From Thermodesulfovibrio aggregans (GTDB taxonomy: Bacteria; Nitrospirota; Thermodesulfovibrionia; Thermodesulfovibrionales; Thermodesulfovibrionaceae): a DNA stretch of 64,000 bases. The notes under the pieces were generated by a model. The model was not told the DNA's origin. It searched no databases and was given only the letters and a program-made list of their open reading frames with translations. Numbering within the stretch: position 1 is the first letter of the stretch; the number at the start of each line of letters is the position of its first letter. The DNA is taken from the NCBI RefSeq assembly GCF_001514535.1, contig NZ_BCNO01000001.1, positions 248,001 through 312,000 of the forward strand, written 5' to 3'. Positions 23,394 to 32,347 of the stretch are shown in pieces. The translations under genes and the position numbers were made by a program.

Positions 23394-25918
23394 AGGCATT
23401 TACTGAAATAGCCATACCTCACAGGGATATTATTGAAGGCAACTTTAAAATGGAAACCTATGCCTCTGATCTCTGGGAAGTAGCAAAGGGAGAAGCTCCT
23501 GAAGAATATCGAGACAGAGAGATATTTTTATCAAGAACTTACGAAACAAATGGATTAAAACAGATTGTCAGTGAGACAGAAAAAAAGCTCAAAGGTCAGC
23601 CATCAGACTCGGTCATTCAACTTGTGACACCGTTTGGTGGTGGAAAAACCCATACTCTTATTTACCTTTATCATAAAGCAAAAGAGTGGGGAGCAAATGT
23701 GGTAGTTTTCTCAGGTGCTAAACTTGGTTCAAAGGATAATACTCTCTGGGAAGAATTCGAAAATCAGTTAAATGGAAAAATTGAGAGATTTAAGGGTAAA
23801 ACTCCACCCGGAGGTGAAGAATTAAAGAAATTTTTAAAACAGTACGAACCACTTCTCATTCTCATGGATGAGGTGCATGCTTATCTTGTAGGAACTCTAA
23901 CCGAAAAAGTTGGAGAGAGTACTCTTGCAACTCAAAGTCTTCTTTTTATTCAGAATTTAACAAATACTGTAAAAACCTCAGATAGAACACTGATATTTAT
24001 GAGCCTTCCGGCAAGTTGTCCTTACGGAGATGACGCATCTGAAAAGCTTCTTCAAAATCTAAAAAGGATTGTAGGAAGAGTGGAAAGGGTCTATACTCCA
24101 GTGAGTGATGAAGAAGTAGCAGGTGTTATTCGTAGAAGGCTTTTTTCAAAGATTGATGAAAATGGAGTGAAAGAGATAGTCAAGGAGTTTCTTGATTATG
24201 CTGAAAATGAGTCACTACTACCTGAGGGAGTTGAAAAGTCCTTTTATAGGGAGAGATTTTTAAAGAGCTATCCCTTTCAGCCAGAGGTTATTGATGTTCT
24301 CTATAAAAGATGGGGAAGTTTTCCAACCTTTCAGAGAACAAGAGGAGTTCTGAGGCTTCTTGCACTGGTTGTTCATTCACTTGTTCCTCTAAAAAGACCA
24401 TACATCAGATTGGCAGATTTTAATCTTTCCAATGAAGAAATAAGAAGAGAGCTTATAAAACACATAGGTCCCGAGTACGACAGTATAATTGCTCAGGACA
24501 TAACATCAACCAATTCAGGAGCCAAGAAGGTAGACAGAACAATGGCAGATAGTTTAAGACCTTATTACTTTGGTACTTCAGTGGCAACAACGATTTTTAT
24601 GTATTCCTTTTCCGGACGACCTGAAAGAGGAGCTACAATAGGTGAAATAAAGCTTTCATCTGCTGAAACATCGGTAAGCAGTAGCATAGTTGTTGAGACA
24701 ATTGAAAAACTTAAGGAGCAACTCTTTTATCTCTCTGATGAGGGACTTTTCTTTACAAACAAGCCAAACCTAAACAAGATGCTCATTGACAGAATGGAGA
24801 GCATAGATTCTGAGAAAATTGAAAGTCTTGAAAGGCAGATGCTTGCAGAGAGGCTTGAGAAATGCTTTGAAAACTACATATGGCCTAGACAGTCAAAGGA
24901 CATTCCAGATACACCTACCTTGAAACTCGTGATCCTTAACAAAATAAACAATCTTGAGGAAATTCTACATAATTATGGCGACAGACCAAGAGTTTATAAA
25001 AATACTCTAATTTTTTTAGGACAGGAATCGACGGAAAGAACAAAATTTGAGAATGAGATGAAGAAAAAACTTGCCTGGGATCTAATTGAGAAAGATAAGA
25101 CACTGAAACTTGCTGATGAACAAAGAAGAGAAATTAAGGAAAAAATAAAAAGAGCAGAAAACTTGGTAAGAGGTGCGTTAAGAGATTTATACAGAAAGAT
25201 ATACATAGCATCAAGAGATGGCATCAAAGAGATTGATTTGGGAATTAGTACCTATGGCTCTGATAGATCAATTGACATGGAAGTATACGAGAGACTGAGA
25301 CAGGAGAGAGAGCTTGTTTCGGAAATAGCACCATTAGTTCTTCTTGAGAGATACTTAAAACAGAATGAATTTGCCGAGACAAAGAAAATATACGAGACAT
25401 TCCTTAAAGTTCCTGGAGAGATAAGAATTCCCTCTCAAGAAGTTTTGAAAACTGCTATAAGAAAGGGAGTAAGGGAAGGCATTTTAGGATTAGGAATACT
25501 GGAAAATGGAAAACCACTTTGTCAACACTTCAAAGAAGACTGTGAAGTTGAACTCAGCGAAGGAGAAGTCATAATTAAGAGAGAACTATGCGAAGAAAAA
25601 ATTGAAGTAGAAAAGTACAGGAAAGAAGAAGAAAAGAAAGAGGTAGATGCAGGAAAAACCATTGAGACAGAACCACCATGTCCTCAACCAAAGCTTGAAC
25701 TTTTCTCTCATATGAGATTTGAGGTTAGAGTACCAACAGGTAAGTTTTCAGATTTCATGAGAACTCTAAGATTAATTGAAGCCAAGTTTAAACACATCTC
25801 CGTTAAAATAACCCTTGAAGCATTTGATGGTGAGATCTCAAAGGCAGAGTATGAGGACAAAATTAAAGAAGCCTTCAGACAATCGGAAATAGTCGTTGAG
25901 AAAGAGAGTTTAGATTAG
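23390..25918 (+). CDS. DUF499 AAA-family ATPase
   Basis: An 842-residue COG1483-type ATPase. Walker A is TPFGGGKTHT (about residues 80-89) and Walker B is LLILMDEVHAYL (about 152-163), followed by a sensor-like FMSLPAS. The C-terminal third is charged and coiled-coil rich, then ends in a small alpha/beta module. DUF499 and DUF1156 proteins co-occur in prokaryotic defence islands. Here the gene closes the helicase-methylase cassette, after a GGGGAGA ribosome binding site. Its biochemical role is not known. ATP-driven control of the methylase or helicase is a reasonable guess. Confidence 0.9.
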   Translation: MKAFTEIAIPHRDIIEGNFKMETYASDLWEVAKGEAPEEYRDREIFLSRTYETNGLKQIVSETEKKLKGQPSDSVIQLVTPFGGGKTHTLIYLYHKAKEWGANVVVFSGAKLGSKDNTLWEEFENQLNGKIERFKGKTPPGGEELKKFLKQYEPLLILMDEVHAYLVGTLTEKVGESTLATQSLLFIQNLTNTVKTSDRTLIFMSLPASCPYGDDASEKLLQNLKRIVGRVERVYTPVSDEEVAGVIRRRLFSKIDENGVKEIVKEFLDYAENESLLPEGVEKSFYRERFLKSYPFQPEVIDVLYKRWGSFPTFQRTRGVLRLLALVVHSLVPLKRPYIRLADFNLSNEEIRRELIKHIGPEYDSIIAQDITSTNSGAKKVDRTMADSLRPYYFGTSVATTIFMYSFSGRPERGATIGEIKLSSAETSVSSSIVVETIEKLKEQLFYLSDEGLFFTNKPNLNKMLIDRMESIDSEKIESLERQMLAERLEKCFENYIWPRQSKDIPDTPTLKLVILNKINNLEEILHNYGDRPRVYKNTLIFLGQESTERTKFENEMKKKLAWDLIEKDKTLKLADEQRREIKEKIKRAENLVRGALRDLYRKIYIASRDGIKEIDLGISTYGSDRSIDMEVYERLRQERELVSEIAPLVLLERYLKQNEFAETKKIYETFLKVPGEIRIPSQEVLKTAIRKGVREGILGLGILENGKPLCQHFKEDCEVELSEGEVIIKRELCEEKIEVEKYRKEEEKKEVDAGKTIETEPPCPQPKLELFSHMRFEVRVPTGKFSDFMRTLRLIEAKFKHISVKITLEAFDGEISKAEYEDKIKEAFRQSEIVVEKESLD

Positions 25919-26006
25919 GATATTTCATTGATTCTCTCAGTATCATTTACGAATCAAGTTATAATGCAAATTGGAATTTTTTATTTTTCCCGACTTTGAT
26001 ACTTCC

Positions 26007-27440
26007 TCATATATTGCTATTTGAAGCCTCTTTCACAATTCTGTTTATCATCATATTGAAAATAAATTTATGAAAAGGATAGAAGAGATACCAGTAAATT
26101 CTGCCCCATAGACCTCTGGGATAAAAGTAAGCAGTTTGTGTAAAGAACTCTTCAGAAATTGTAAACTCAAGCCATGCTTTACCCGGGACCTTCATCTGAG
26201 CCTCAAGAAGAAGCCTGCTTCCTTCTACAATGTCAATTACCTTCCAGAAATCAATTACATCGCCAACTCTCAGGGTTTGAGAACTTCTTCTTCCTCTGTT
26301 GAGTCCATATCCTCCGACAATTTTGTCAATTAAACCTCTAATTCCCCACAAAAAATTAAGGGCATACCAGCCTCTCTGTCCACCTAAGTTTTTACATATC
26401 TCAAATATTTTATTGGCAATTGAAGGCTCTATTTTTCTTGTATATCTATCCACATATACAGCCTTTGAAATTTCAGGGATTTTTGGGACATCGCATACAC
26501 TGCCTCCAGAGCTGTCGCACCACCTGCTAATAACCTGTGCCCTTTCAATTTCTTGTAAGGATTTTCTTATTGCTATCTTAAAGGGTGTAACCTTTACATC
26601 GGGAAAATATTTTTCAGCATTATTATTTTTCTTGACTGTTTTTGATTTCAAACCCAGCACAAGCTCCTTTGCAAGTTCAAAATTTACAGGAGTAAATAGG
26701 ATAAGCCAGTAAGATGAAAGCCTTGGACTTAAAACAGGTACATCTATTATGATACGCTTCAGTTCAAGAACCTCTGCAGTCTGAAGCATCATCTCTTTGA
26801 AGGTCATAGTTGACATACCTATGTCAATCTTTTCATGGATTAGCATGCCTGAAAGAATCATTGATTTAAGATAGTTTATGACATCGTCTATGAAAATTGG
26901 ACATGTTGGGGTGTTAACCCATCGGGGAGTTATCATGATAGGTAGTTTTTCCACAAGGTTTCTTAAAATTTCAAAGCTCGCACTTCCTGAGCCTATTATG
27001 ACACCTGCCCTGAACCATGCAACTTTTACCTTTTCAGGATTGGCACTTAGAATTTTACCTGTCATGTATCTGCTTCTAAGATGAGGACTTGCGTCTTCAA
27101 TTTCACCAAGTCCACCAAGATACAATATCTGTTTTACCCATGCTCTTTCACAGGCTATTCTGAAATTTTCAGCACTCTGAGCCTCTTTTCTCTCATAGTC
27201 CCTACCCTTACCCATCATGTGTATGAGGTATACGGCAATATCAACACCTTTAAGGGCTTCCTCTAATAGGGTCAGATTAAAAGTATCACCCTCATAGATC
27301 TGGCATCTTTCAATTATTGAATATTCGAGTTTGTTTTTATTTCGTACTAAAAGCCTTATTTTTATGTTTTCGTCTAAGAGACTATACAAGAGTCTCCTAC
27401 CTACAAAACCTGTTGCACCTGTAAGTAAAACTGTTTTCAT
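26007..27440 (-). CDS. NAD(P)-binding SDR protein with DUF2867 (YbjT-like)
   Basis: 477 residues. The N-terminal Rossmann domain begins GATGFVGRRLL and resembles atypical short-chain dehydrogenases. The C-terminal part (from about 330) is DUF2867, with GGYGLNRGRR, LRVGDVIDFW and an amphipathic end containing PRGLWGRIYWYLFYPFH. The architecture matches E. coli YbjT, whose function is poorly known. It is a single gene, convergent with the DUF499 gene, and no terminator is evident in the 88-bp gap. Confidence 0.85.
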   Translation of the reverse strand: MKTVLLTGATGFVGRRLLYSLLDENIKIRLLVRNKNKLEYSIIERCQIYEGDTFNLTLLEEALKGVDIAVYLIHMMGKGRDYERKEAQSAENFRIACERAWVKQILYLGGLGEIEDASPHLRSRYMTGKILSANPEKVKVAWFRAGVIIGSGSASFEILRNLVEKLPIMITPRWVNTPTCPIFIDDVINYLKSMILSGMLIHEKIDIGMSTMTFKEMMLQTAEVLELKRIIIDVPVLSPRLSSYWLILFTPVNFELAKELVLGLKSKTVKKNNNAEKYFPDVKVTPFKIAIRKSLQEIERAQVISRWCDSSGGSVCDVPKIPEISKAVYVDRYTRKIEPSIANKIFEICKNLGGQRGWYALNFLWGIRGLIDKIVGGYGLNRGRRSSQTLRVGDVIDFWKVIDIVEGSRLLLEAQMKVPGKAWLEFTISEEFFTQTAYFYPRGLWGRIYWYLFYPFHKFIFNMMINRIVKEASNSNI

Positions 27441-27518
27441 TTTCTCTATTATGTCCGTGTAGAAAGCAATAGGGAAGAATAAATTACGTTGATAGCCTTT
27501 TCTTTTAATCTATCCATT

Positions 27519-27857
27519 TTAGTGATGATGACCTTGCTCTGAATGTCCACCAGCAATTACATAGATGGCATCTGTATCGCTGAGATTTTCAAAATATAGG
27601 CTTTCTTCACCTTCAATGTGGAAGGCATCTCCCTCTGTGAGCTCTCCTTCCCATACACCAGTAACTTTTATCCTCCCCTTAATTATCAAAACAATCTCTT
27701 CATGACCTCTTCCTGGTTTTATAAGCCAGTTTTTCTCTCCAGGATTTAAAACTCCGTAAATCATATAACAGGCATGACTGCCTGTAAGCTCTGAGCCAAT
27801 TATTAACTCTCCTGTTTGAAGATTAGTAAGCTTGTCTTTGATTTCTATTAGTTTCAT
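27519..27857 (-). CDS. Small cupin-domain protein with His-rich tail
   Basis: A 112-residue single-domain cupin. Motif 1 is around GRGHEEIVLIIKGRIKV and motif 2 around EGDAFHIEGEESLYF. The C-terminus GGHSEQGHHH adds four histidines that could bind metal. Substrate unknown. It stands alone, divergent from the operon at 27988. Confidence 0.8.
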   Translation of the reverse strand: MKLIEIKDKLTNLQTGELIIGSELTGSHACYMIYGVLNPGEKNWLIKPGRGHEEIVLIIKGRIKVTGVWEGELTEGDAFHIEGEESLYFENLSDTDAIYVIAGGHSEQGHHH

Positions 27858-27987
27858 TTCTTTAGATTTTACAGTTTCGGGATAATTATTTCAAGGGTAA
27901 ATTTAAGGAATTTACTTACAAAAAAAGACTACAAAAGGACATCAATAAGTTTCATACTAAAGATAGAAATCAAAAGGAGGTTTGAAA

Positions 27988-29202
27988 ATGGAAAGAATAT
28001 CAGAAAGAACAAAAGCAGAGGTCATTTTAAAATTTAAATGGAACTCTCAAATCGGAGAGCACGAAGAGCATCAATTCTGCCGAGTAAATGTTTGGCGAGA
28101 CCTTGACCTTTTTCCTGAAAAAGTAAGAGATATGATTATTGACAGAAAAGAAGGTGACAGATTCAGCATCGAATTCAAAAAAGGAGAACTTTTCAACTAC
28201 TCAGAGGAAAACATACTTGAAGTTCATAATTTTCAATTTAATCCTCCAAAGCCTTTTAACACGAAAATAAAACCAAAAGTTGGAAGATTTTATCCTCTTG
28301 GATTTTTCTCTGGATTGGCTGGTGTCTTTCCTGAGAATACAAAGCCTGCCAGAGTTATAGAAGTAGGTAAGGATAAATTAAAGATTGATACAAACATTCC
28401 AATTGCCAAGTATGATTTAAAGCTTGATGGTTACATAGTTAGTGTAAGAAAAAAATCAGCAGATGTTGGTGGTGAGTGCAGAGACTGGTGTGCCATATCA
28501 CTTGAAAATGGTCCGGGCATGCAGGTGAGATTTGATGGAACACCTACAGACTTTGAAATTGAAAATCCTGAAAGCTTTAGAAGAGAGGACGAGACAGAAG
28601 ATAAAATTTTTTATAAAGAACCAAGAATTACAACTCACATTGATTCAAAGGCTCACGAAAATCTCGTTGAACTCTATAAAAAGATTTTACCTGAGAGGGG
28701 AAAAATTCTTGATCTTATGAGCAGTTATCAATCGCACATTCCAGAAAATGAAAATCTTAAAGTAGTAGGCTTAGGACTAAACGAAGAAGAGATGAAACAG
28801 AACCCAAGACTGAGTGAATACCTAATCCATGATTTAAACAGTGAGCCAAGACTTCCATTTGCCGATGAAGAGTTTGATACAGTTGTCTGTGATTTGTCAA
28901 TTGAGTATGTTACAAAGCCTGTTGAATTAGTGGCTGAAATCAAAAGAGTACTTAAAAAAGATGGGATAGTTTCTATGAGCTTCTCAAACAGATACTTTCC
29001 ACCAAAGGTGATAAAGCTTTGGATTGATCTTCATGATTTTGAAAGGATGGGATATGTGATTGAGCTTCTGCTTAGAGATGGCGGATTTAAAGATTTCAAA
29101 ACCTACTCAATCAGGGGCTACAGAAGACCATACGATGACAAATACTTTGGTTGCACCCTGTTTTCTGACCCAATTTATGTAGTCTATGCAAGAAAGGCTT
29201 AG
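27988..29202 (+). CDS. FKBP/SlyD-like domain fused to a SAM methyltransferase
   Basis: 404 residues with a strong AAAGGAGG ribosome binding site. The N-terminal half is acidic. It has a segment (GRFYPLGFF, then KPARVIEVGKDKLKIDTNIP) that resembles the end of SlyD-like FKBP domains, where DxNHPLAG would stand; here it reads DTNIPIAKYDL. The C-terminal half (about 220-404) is a class I methyltransferase with ILDLMSSY as motif I and LPFADEEFDTVVCDLSIEY as the methyltransferase_11-type core. The next gene overlaps by 17 nt. The substrate is unknown. The methyltransferase call is firmer than the FKBP call. Confidence 0.75.
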   Translation: MERISERTKAEVILKFKWNSQIGEHEEHQFCRVNVWRDLDLFPEKVRDMIIDRKEGDRFSIEFKKGELFNYSEENILEVHNFQFNPPKPFNTKIKPKVGRFYPLGFFSGLAGVFPENTKPARVIEVGKDKLKIDTNIPIAKYDLKLDGYIVSVRKKSADVGGECRDWCAISLENGPGMQVRFDGTPTDFEIENPESFRREDETEDKIFYKEPRITTHIDSKAHENLVELYKKILPERGKILDLMSSYQSHIPENENLKVVGLGLNEEEMKQNPRLSEYLIHDLNSEPRLPFADEEFDTVVCDLSIEYVTKPVELVAEIKRVLKKDGIVSMSFSNRYFPPKVIKLWIDLHDFERMGYVIELLLRDGGFKDFKTYSIRGYRRPYDDKYFGCTLFSDPIYVVYARKA

Positions 29203-30619
29203 AGAAAAAGTAGCAGTTGTCGGAGGTGGGATTGCAGGTGCCCTAACCTCCGAACTGCTCTGGAGAAAAGGTTACCAGGTTACTCTATTTGAGAAGAGTA
29301 ATCGTCTGGGAGGCTGCTCTGGTAGTTTTGTTCGCAATGGCTTTACTTTTAACACAGGTGCAACAACTATTGCAGGGCTGAAAGATGATTTTCCAGTGAG
29401 CGAGATTCTCTCAAACTTTAAGATAGATAAAAACATAAAAATAGTTGACCCTTCAATCATAATCCATACTCCAAGAGGAATAGTAAGAAGATTTTCATGC
29501 CTCTCTGACACAGTCGATGAAATTGATAGAGTCTTCCCGCACAGAGGAAACTACGATTTCTGGAAAAAAGTTTATGATGTGACTTACAGTGTCTTGACCC
29601 ACAGCTACTATCATAATTTCTCTTCTTGGAGAAATTCTGTTAAAAGCCTTTTGAATATGAAAAGCCTGATTTTAAAACACTTCAAATCTTTCCTTATACC
29701 TGCTGAAAAGGGTTTAAGGGAGTTTTTCCCTCAAATAGAGAGAGACTATTATGATTTTATGGATGCCCATGTAAAGATTGTAGCTCAGAGCAGTATCGCT
29801 GAGGTAAACTTTCTTACAATGCTTCTTTCTCTTGGTTATCCTTTTACAGGAGTCGGTTATCCTCGGGAAGGAATGGGTAAAATATTTGAAGAAATCGTAA
29901 AAAATCCGAATTGTCTACTAAACTCTGAGGTAAAATCAATAAAAAGGAAAAACAGTGGATTCATACTTAAAGGAGATTTTGGAGAGGAAGAATTTAAAAA
30001 AGTTGTGATCTCAATGCCTGTGTTTGAAAACTTAAATATTATGGAAGATGACAACATAAGAGATTACATTAAAAGATACCTTAAACTAAACAGCGATAAC
30101 TCAGCAATTGTCCTTTATGGTGTTATCATAAACTTCTCTCCCGATTACAACTTTCATCTTAGAATAATCAGAGAACCTCTGCCCTATACCTCCTCAAGAT
30201 ATCTATTTTTTTCATTTAACGAAGTTAAAAAGGAAAATTCTCAATACACGACCTTTACTGTATCTACTCATACCCGAGTTCCTTACTGGATAAATACTGA
30301 AAGACACTTATATGATATAAAAAAAGAGAAGTTAAGGGAAATGATATTAAATATTATGAAAGATACTTTTGGGCTTAAAACAGAGCAGGTAGTTCAATCC
30401 TTTATGGCAACTCCTGAAACATTCTTCAGATATCTCGGTAGACGAAGTGTAGGAGGAATTCCTGTTACAAGAAAGGCTCCTTTCTGGAAAATTCCGTCAA
30501 ACTTTAGTCCATTTGAAAATCTCTATTTTGCAGGAGACAGCTTTTTCTGTTATCAGGGCTGGATAGGAGTTTCCATGGGAGTCAGAAATATTCTGGAAAA
30601 CTTAGATGAAAAAGTTTGA
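29186..30619 (+). CDS. CrtI-like FAD-dependent oxidoreductase
   Basis: 477 residues of the phytoene desaturase/carotene isomerase type. The FAD dinucleotide-binding motif VVGGGIAGALTSELL and the following FEKSNRLGGCSGSF are at the N-terminus (about 10-46). The C-terminus has LYFAGDSFFCYQGWIGVSMG, the second FAD contact. No other carotenoid genes are near, so a carotenoid role is unproven. Amine oxidase or retinol saturase-like activity is possible. It is the second gene of a four-gene overlapping operon. Confidence 0.83.
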   Translation: MQERLREKVAVVGGGIAGALTSELLWRKGYQVTLFEKSNRLGGCSGSFVRNGFTFNTGATTIAGLKDDFPVSEILSNFKIDKNIKIVDPSIIIHTPRGIVRRFSCLSDTVDEIDRVFPHRGNYDFWKKVYDVTYSVLTHSYYHNFSSWRNSVKSLLNMKSLILKHFKSFLIPAEKGLREFFPQIERDYYDFMDAHVKIVAQSSIAEVNFLTMLLSLGYPFTGVGYPREGMGKIFEEIVKNPNCLLNSEVKSIKRKNSGFILKGDFGEEEFKKVVISMPVFENLNIMEDDNIRDYIKRYLKLNSDNSAIVLYGVIINFSPDYNFHLRIIREPLPYTSSRYLFFSFNEVKKENSQYTTFTVSTHTRVPYWINTERHLYDIKKEKLREMILNIMKDTFGLKTEQVVQSFMATPETFFRYLGRRSVGGIPVTRKAPFWKIPSNFSPFENLYFAGDSFFCYQGWIGVSMGVRNILENLDEKV

Positions 30620-31604
30620 ACTTAAGATAACTCCATTAGATTGGATTTTAATTATTACAGTAGCGATACTTTTTTCATCTTCCATAGCAATAATAATTTA
30701 CAAGACCTTGAATGCCGATTGGCAAGATGGCTTGTTAGTAGGTTCTATATTAGGATTCTGTCTTGCAATTTTTTCAATTCTCTTTGTTACGCTCAATAAT
30801 CTTTACATCTTACCTAAAATAAGCAAACCCTATGTTTGGTGGATTTTTTCAGCCCTCTTTTCCTCTCTTGCAGGATATATTGGTTTTTACTCAGCCTTCT
30901 TTTTAGTAAAGATTTTTACCATACCAATTCCAGAAAACATTCTGAATAATATAAATACTCTGGCAGTTTTTTCAGCTTTTCTTAATTATCTTACAGGTTT
31001 GCTTATCTATCTTTTTGTGAATATGAAAACTAAAAAACAGGAACTTGAGAGTCTACTTGCAGAAAGCAGAATACTTTCCCTTAATATTCAACTTAACTCC
31101 CATTTCCTTCAGAATGTTTTAAACAGCATTGCGGAACTAATAAGAATAGATAGCGAAAAGGCTGAAGAAGCATTAATCAAGCTGAGCAGATTCCTAAGAA
31201 AAGTTCTTAAGGAGCAGGATATTATACCTATATCTGAAGAGGTTGAAAATGTTAAAGGCTATGTGGAACTTGAAAATTTAAGATACGGAGGGTTAATAAA
31301 ATTGAAAATAATTAATAGCGATAAAGCTCAAAACATCCTGATTCCACGCTTTTCTATTCAGCTACTTGTTGAAAACGCAATAAAGCACGGATTTACAGGT
31401 AGTGAGTTAAATATTGAGATTATCTTTGATATCTCAAATTCGCTATGCCAGATTAAAATTTCCAACGATGGTAAGCCAGTGAAGGATTTAAGATTTGGAA
31501 CAGGGCTTAAAAATCTCTCAAGGAGATTGAAAATTCTCTGCAATGGGAAATTAGAGTTAGGTGACAGAAAAAAGAATGAATTCTTGATTAAAATACCTAT
31601 ATGA
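30606..31604 (+). CDS. LytS-family membrane sensor histidine kinase
   Basis: 332 residues. About four hydrophobic segments span residues 12-140 with no large extracytoplasmic domain. A His_kinase domain follows, with the phospho-acceptor in LNSHFLQNVLNSIAEL (about 170) and the ATP-binding N box LLVENAIKHGF. The G box is weak but present (FGTGLKNLSRRL). It overlaps the upstream oxidoreductase by 14 nt and the response regulator by 4 nt. It may sense the redox or membrane state linked to the genes before it (inference). Confidence 0.9.
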   Translation: MKKFELKITPLDWILIITVAILFSSSIAIIIYKTLNADWQDGLLVGSILGFCLAIFSILFVTLNNLYILPKISKPYVWWIFSALFSSLAGYIGFYSAFFLVKIFTIPIPENILNNINTLAVFSAFLNYLTGLLIYLFVNMKTKKQELESLLAESRILSLNIQLNSHFLQNVLNSIAELIRIDSEKAEEALIKLSRFLRKVLKEQDIIPISEEVENVKGYVELENLRYGGLIKLKIINSDKAQNILIPRFSIQLLVENAIKHGFTGSELNIEIIFDISNSLCQIKISNDGKPVKDLRFGTGLKNLSRRLKILCNGKLELGDRKKNEFLIKIPI

Positions 31605-32323
31605 AAATCTTAATCGTAGATGATGAAAAATTAGCCCTTATGAGGTTAAAAAGACTGATTACTGAAGTTTCAGAGCCTGTGATATTTTCAGCTTCCTCTG
31701 CTTCTGAGGCACTCAGCATAGTTGAGAAAAATTCTGACATTGAAGTTGCTTTCATCGATATAAAGATGCCTGAAATATCTGGATTAGAACTTGCGTACAG
31801 ATTACTCACCATAAATGAAAACCTATTCATAGTATTTCAAACAGCCTATGAAGAATATGCCCTGGAGGCTTTTAAGGTAGGAGCAATAGACTATCTCCTA
31901 AAGCCCTACACAACAGAAGATATTAAGAGAGTATTAAAAAGAATTGAAAAATTCAGAGAATCAAGGGAAGCAGTAAGATTCATGGTTAAAACCCTAAAGG
32001 GCGATTACAGGATAATTTCACAGGATGAGATATTTTACATAAAGGCTGAACTCAAGGATTCATCTATAAGAACAAAGGATGATTTCATCTATTATCCTCT
32101 TTCCATATCAAGGTTTGAAGAGAAGCTCAAAAACTTTGACTTTTTCCGAGTTCATAAATCATATCTTATAAATGTAAAGAAAATATCCAGAATAAACAGA
32201 ATTCATCAGAGCAAGCTTCAGTTTAAATTTTCAGGGATAGACGATACAGTTACAAGTAGCAAAGAAGGTGCTAAGCTCTTTAGAGAGAGATATGGTCAAT
32301 TTTTGATAAAGGAAGTTAGCTAA
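31601..32323 (+). CDS. LytTR-family response regulator
   Basis: 240 residues: a receiver domain (1 to about 120) with the acidic pair DD at 7-8, the phospho-acceptor in VAFIDIKMPEISG and the lysine in YLLKPY. It is followed by a LytTR DNA-binding domain (about 135-240, FYIKAELKDSSI, FFRVHKSYLINVKKI). It partners the LytS-type kinase, with which it overlaps by 4 nt. Confidence 0.94.
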   Translation: MKILIVDDEKLALMRLKRLITEVSEPVIFSASSASEALSIVEKNSDIEVAFIDIKMPEISGLELAYRLLTINENLFIVFQTAYEEYALEAFKVGAIDYLLKPYTTEDIKRVLKRIEKFRESREAVRFMVKTLKGDYRIISQDEIFYIKAELKDSSIRTKDDFIYYPLSISRFEEKLKNFDFFRVHKSYLINVKKISRINRIHQSKLQFKFSGIDDTVTSSKEGAKLFRERYGQFLIKEVS

Positions 32324-32347
32324 ATCAATCTATGCTATTTAAACTTT

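Noticed and set aside
16636-25918. Classical DISARM or BREX
   Set aside because: No DrmA, DrmB (DUF1998), DrmC phospholipase-type gene, and no PglZ, BrxC or PglX-like gene is present. Only the helicase and methylase classes are shared.
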